From contig NC_065567.1 in assembly GCF_022605725.1 (NCBI RefSeq), forward strand, positions 24,903,127-24,967,126: 64,000 bases of DNA, written 5' to 3'. The notes beneath the pieces were generated by a model. That model was not told where the DNA came from and did no database searches. It saw only the letters and a program-made list of their open reading frames with translations. The position numbers and the translations under genes were made by a program. Every line of letters begins with the position of its first letter. The first letter of the stretch is position 1. Source of the DNA: Anthonomus grandis grandis (lineage: Eukaryota > Arthropoda > Insecta > Coleoptera > Curculionidae). Of the stretch, positions 60,481 to 64,000 are shown piece by piece.

Positions 60481-60589
60481 TATAATAACAACAATGCAGT
60501 TTCCTATTTTTTTTTTAAAGGCAGTTAAAGAAAATAAGAAATAAAAAAAAGTTCAAGCCCTAACTTTAGTTTTCTTGGTTGGATGGTTA

Positions 60590-60735
60590 AAGATACTTTT
60601 GACAGCCAAGGCGTCATAAAGTAAAGGCTTGAGCGTTTTTTTTAATAACTAATTTTTGCAAATGGGAAATATTGTTTATATTTTCATCTTAATGACTCAA
60701 GTAATAACATTGTTGTAGGCAAATAGGGAGTACCA
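60590..60735. repeat. Inverted repeat flanking a central loop, right arm
   Basis: Reverse complement of 59234-59345 with mismatches: TTTTGACAGCCAAGGCGTCA, AGTAAAGGCTTGAGC and AATAACATTGTTGTAGGCAA. Confidence 0.8.
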
Positions 60736-60739
60736 CTAA

Positions 60740-62370
60740 AAAAGTGCCTGGCATAATTTAAAATTTTAATTAATTCCAAGCAGTTGAAAAATTAATTAAA
60801 AAAATCTTAAACTGTCTAAACGGAAATAAGATATTTTTTGTTCAGAGTGTGGAAAAATAAAATTAGAAATATACACAACTGTCTGGAATAAATTAAAGAT
60901 CATCAACTGTTTCCTTATTTTATTATGATAAAAAAAATTAAAATATTTTCAACTGCCTGAAATAAAATTATCTTGAATTTATTCCAGCCAGCATTGCTGT
61001 CATTTTTAATTTTTTTCAGGCAGTTGAACATTATTTTTTAAATTATTTTTCAACTGCCTGGACGGAAATCAATTTATTCTTATTTTATCAAGGCAGTTAA
61101 GAAATAAAATAAAAATATGTTCAACTGTTTGCTAACAAAGTGCCTAAAATAGAATAAAATTTTAATCAATTTTAGACAGTTGAAAGTGCGATGTTGTCAT
61201 TTTATTTTTTTTCATGCAGTTGAAAAATTAATTTAATAAGATTTTTACCTGTCCAGAAGCAAATAAGATTTTTTAAATTTTATTTAGGGTGTGGAAAAAC
61301 AAAACTAAAAATTTGCTCAACTGCCTGGAATAAAATTCTCTTGAATTTATTCCAGACAGCAATGCTGTAGTTAAAGATATTTTTTACATTTATTTTTCAA
61401 CTGCCTGGACACAAATAAATTTCTTCCTATTTCATCCAGGCAGTAGAAAATAAAAATTGGAAATTATGCTCAACTGTTTGCTAGCAAAGTGCCTGGAATA
61501 AAATAAAATTTTAATTAATTCTAGGCAGTTGAAAGCGCGCCATTAATTTTATAAAATCTTCAACTGTCTAAAAGGAAATATGATTTTTTAAGTTTTATGT
61601 AGGATGTGGAAAAATAGAATTAAAAATATGCTCAATAATTTCAATTTTACATTCAATGCCTTGAATAAAATTATCTTCAATTTATTCCAGACAGCATTGC
61701 TGTCATTATTTATTTTTCCAGGTAGTTAAAGATAATTTTTACATTTTTCAACTGCCTGGACACAAATAAATTTCCTTCTATTTCATCCAGGCAGTAGAAA
61801 ATAAAAATTGGAAATTATGCTCAACTGTTTGCTAGCAAAGTGCCTGGAATAAAATAAAATTTTAATTAATTCTAGGCAATTGAAACTACGCTAATAATTT
61901 TTAAAATCTTTAACTGTCTAGAAAGAAATATGATTGTTTAAATTTTATATAGAGTGTGGAAAATTAGAGTTAAAAATATGCTCAACTGCCTGGAATAAAA
62001 TTATCTTGAATTTATTCCAGGTAGCGTTGTTGACATTTTTCATAATTTTTAAATTTATTTTTCAACTGCCTGGATTTGATTTAGAGTAACTGGAATAAAA
62101 TAAAATTTTAATTAATTCTAGGCAGTTGAAAGTACGTTGTTATCATTTTTTTCCATGCAGTTAAAAAATTAATTTAATAAAATCTTCATTGGATAAATAT
62201 CAATGTTTTATTATTTCCTTCAGGCAGTTGAAAAATATAATTAAAAATATGCTTAACTATGTGCTAACAAGTGCCTGAAATAAAATTAAATTTTAATTAA
62301 TTCTAGATAGTTGAAAGTGCGTTGGTGTCATTTAATTTTTTTCATTCAGTTGAAATATTAGTTTAATAAA
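60740..62370. repeat. Alternating-orientation CAACTGCCTGG array, right part
   Basis: Same motif family in longer, less regular units. Repeated phrases include TGCTCAACTGTTTGCTAGCA, AAGTGCCTGGAATAAAATAA, TTTTAATTAATTCTAGGCA and CTGGACACAAATAAATTTC. The last recurs near 61400 and 61760. Confidence 0.9.
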
Positions 62371-62371
62371 A

Positions 62372-63180
62372 TTCAGAGTGCCTGGAATAAAATAAAATTT
62401 TAATTAATTCCAGGCAGTTGACAGTGCGTTGTTGTAATTTAATATTTTCTTCCATGCAGTTGAAATATTAGTTTAATAAAATTGTCAACTGTCTAGAAAA
62501 AAATAGGATTCTTTAAATTTGATTCAGAGTGCCTAGAATAAAATAAATTTTTTATTAATTTTAGGCAGTTGAAAGTGCGTTGGTGTTATTGTATTTTTTT
62601 TCATTCAGTTGAAATATTAGTTTAATAAAATTGTCAACTGTCTAGAAAGAAATAGTATTCTTTAAATTTGATTCAGAGTGCCTGGAATAAAATAAAATTT
62701 TAATTAATTCCAGGCAGTTGACAGTGCGTTGTTGTCATTTTATTTTTTTTTCCATGCAGTTGAAATATTAGTTTAATAAAATTGTCAACTGTCTAGAAAA
62801 AAATAGGATTCTTTAAATTTGATTCAGAGTGCCTAGAATAAAATAAAATTTTTATTAATTTTAGGCAGTTGAAAGTGCGTTGGTGTTATTGTATTTTTTT
62901 TCATTCAGTTGAAATATTAGTTTAATAAAATTGTCAACTGTCTAGAAAGAAATAGGATTGTTTAAATTTAGTTCAGAGTGCCTGGAATAAACTAAAATTT
63001 TAATTGATTCCAGGCAGTTGACAGTGCGTTGTTGTCATTTTATTTTTTCTTCCATGCAGTTGAAATATTAGTTTAATAAAATTGTCAACTGTCTAGAAAG
63101 AAATAGGATGGTTTAAATTTGATTCAGAGTGCCTAGAATAAAATAAAATTTTAATTAATTTTAGGCAGTTAAAAGTGTAT
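62372..63180. repeat. 150-bp satellite with exact 300-bp dimer
   Basis: TTCAGAGTG starts at 62372, 62523, 62672, 62823, 62972 and 63123, so alternate steps are 151 and 149 and the dimer is 300 bp. Odd monomers read GCCTGGAAT and CCAGGCAGTTGACAGTGCG. Even monomers read GCCTAGAAT and TTAGGCAGTTGAAAGTGCG. Each odd monomer contains a perfect 10-bp inverted repeat TGCCTGGAAT/ATTCCAGGCA (62379-62388 and 62407-62416 in the first) around an AT-rich loop. Confidence 0.95.
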
Positions 63181-64000
63181 TGATGTCATTTAATTTTTTT
63201 CCATTCAATTGAAAAATTAATTAAAAAAAATCTTTAACTGTCTAGGAGAAAATGAAATTTTTTAAATTTTATTTAAGATGAAAAAAAATTAAAATATGTT
63301 CAACTGCCTGGAATAAAATTATATTCAATTTATTCCAGGCAGCGCTGTTATCATTTTTTATCTTTTTCAGGTAGTTGATGATTATTTTTAAATTTATTTT
63401 AACTGTCTGTGAACTAATTTTTTTTTAGTTTTCTTCAGGAAATTAAAAAATAAAATTAAAAATGCTTAACTGTGTGCTGACAGAGTGCCTGGAATAAAAT
63501 AAAATTTTAATTAATTCCAGGCAGTTGAAAGTGCACTATTGTCATTTTATTTTATTTCCAGGTAGTTGAAAAATGAATGAAACAAAATCTTCAGCTCTCT
63601 AGAAAGAAATAGGATTTTTTAGATTTTATTTAGGGTATAAAAAATAGAATTAAAATATGCCTAGCTGCCTGGAATAAAATTATCTTGAATTTATTCCAGA
63701 CAGCACTGATGTCATTATTTATTTTTCCAGATAGTTGAAGATTATTTTTAAATTTATTTTTTGACTGCCTGGATAGAAATAAATTCCTTCGCATTTTATC
63801 CAGGCAGTAGAAAAATAAAATTAAAAATATGCTCAACTGTATGCTAGCAAAGTGCCTGGAATAAAATAAAATTTTAATTATTTCTAGGCAATTGAAACTG
63901 CATTAAATTTTTTTTTAAATCTTCAACTGTCTAGAAAGAAATATGATTATTTAAATTTTATACAGAGTGTGGAAAAAAGAATTAAAATATGCTCAACTAC
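63180..64000. repeat. CAACTGCCTGG array continuing past the window end
   Basis: Longer units resembling 60740-62370 resume (CAACTGTATGCTAGCAAAGT, GCCTGGAATAAAATAAAATT). The array is cut by the window edge, so its true length is unknown. Confidence 0.9.

Overview
The window looks like repeat-dominated, AT-rich nuclear DNA from an arthropod, most likely an insect. The evidence is mariner-type elements with TACAGGGTGTYCC ends and a transposase with a DUF4817-like N-terminus, Penelope-like (PLE) debris with hammerhead-ribozyme motifs, a jockey-like LINE fragment, and several satellites with higher-order structure. I see no intact host gene, tRNA, rRNA or CRISPR. Every recognisable protein-coding sequence is a broken transposon gene. 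The species cannot be named from this sequence alone.

Layout. 0-10 kb: a mariner-like element (MLE1, 1033-3277) converted into a 0.7-kb-armed palindrome and carrying a 244-bp hammerhead-bearing insertion. Around it are copies of a dispersed family whose arms hold strong G-quadruplex motifs on opposite strands (the 'G4 family'). At 7.5-8.7 kb, 317 bp are perfectly duplicated around a segment copied from 11.4-11.8 kb. 10.9-14 kb: degenerate tandem array with a CCAGGC core. 15.9-16.7 kb: fold-back MITE. 18.1-28.5 kb: CG-richer satellite of 506-bp monomers with a 1,377-bp three-monomer higher-order repeat, interrupted by 2.4 kb of other DNA.

29.9-36.3 kb: a four-level nest. A G4-family host contains a second mariner-like element (MLE2, DD41D spacing). 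MLE2 contains a 5'-truncated PLE, and the PLE is split by another G4-family insertion. 37.9-42.8 kb: very AT-rich satellite with a ~690-bp trimer unit. 44.6-50.1 kb: a duplicated 1.56-kb block and a 265/529-bp dimeric array. 50-55.9 kb: mostly low-copy AT-rich DNA with a LINE reverse-transcriptase fragment and a mariner terminus. 55.9-64 kb: array of short CAACTGCCTGGAAT elements in alternating orientation, ending in a regular 150/300-bp dimer satellite and running off the window.

Nothing here forms a pathway. What unites the window is a history of insertion, palindrome formation, copying of nearby sequence into breaks, and unequal exchange. The best leads are the two insertions copied from nearby DNA and flanked by unusually long target duplications, the hammerhead motifs, the paired G-quadruplex repeats, and the alternating-orientation satellite.
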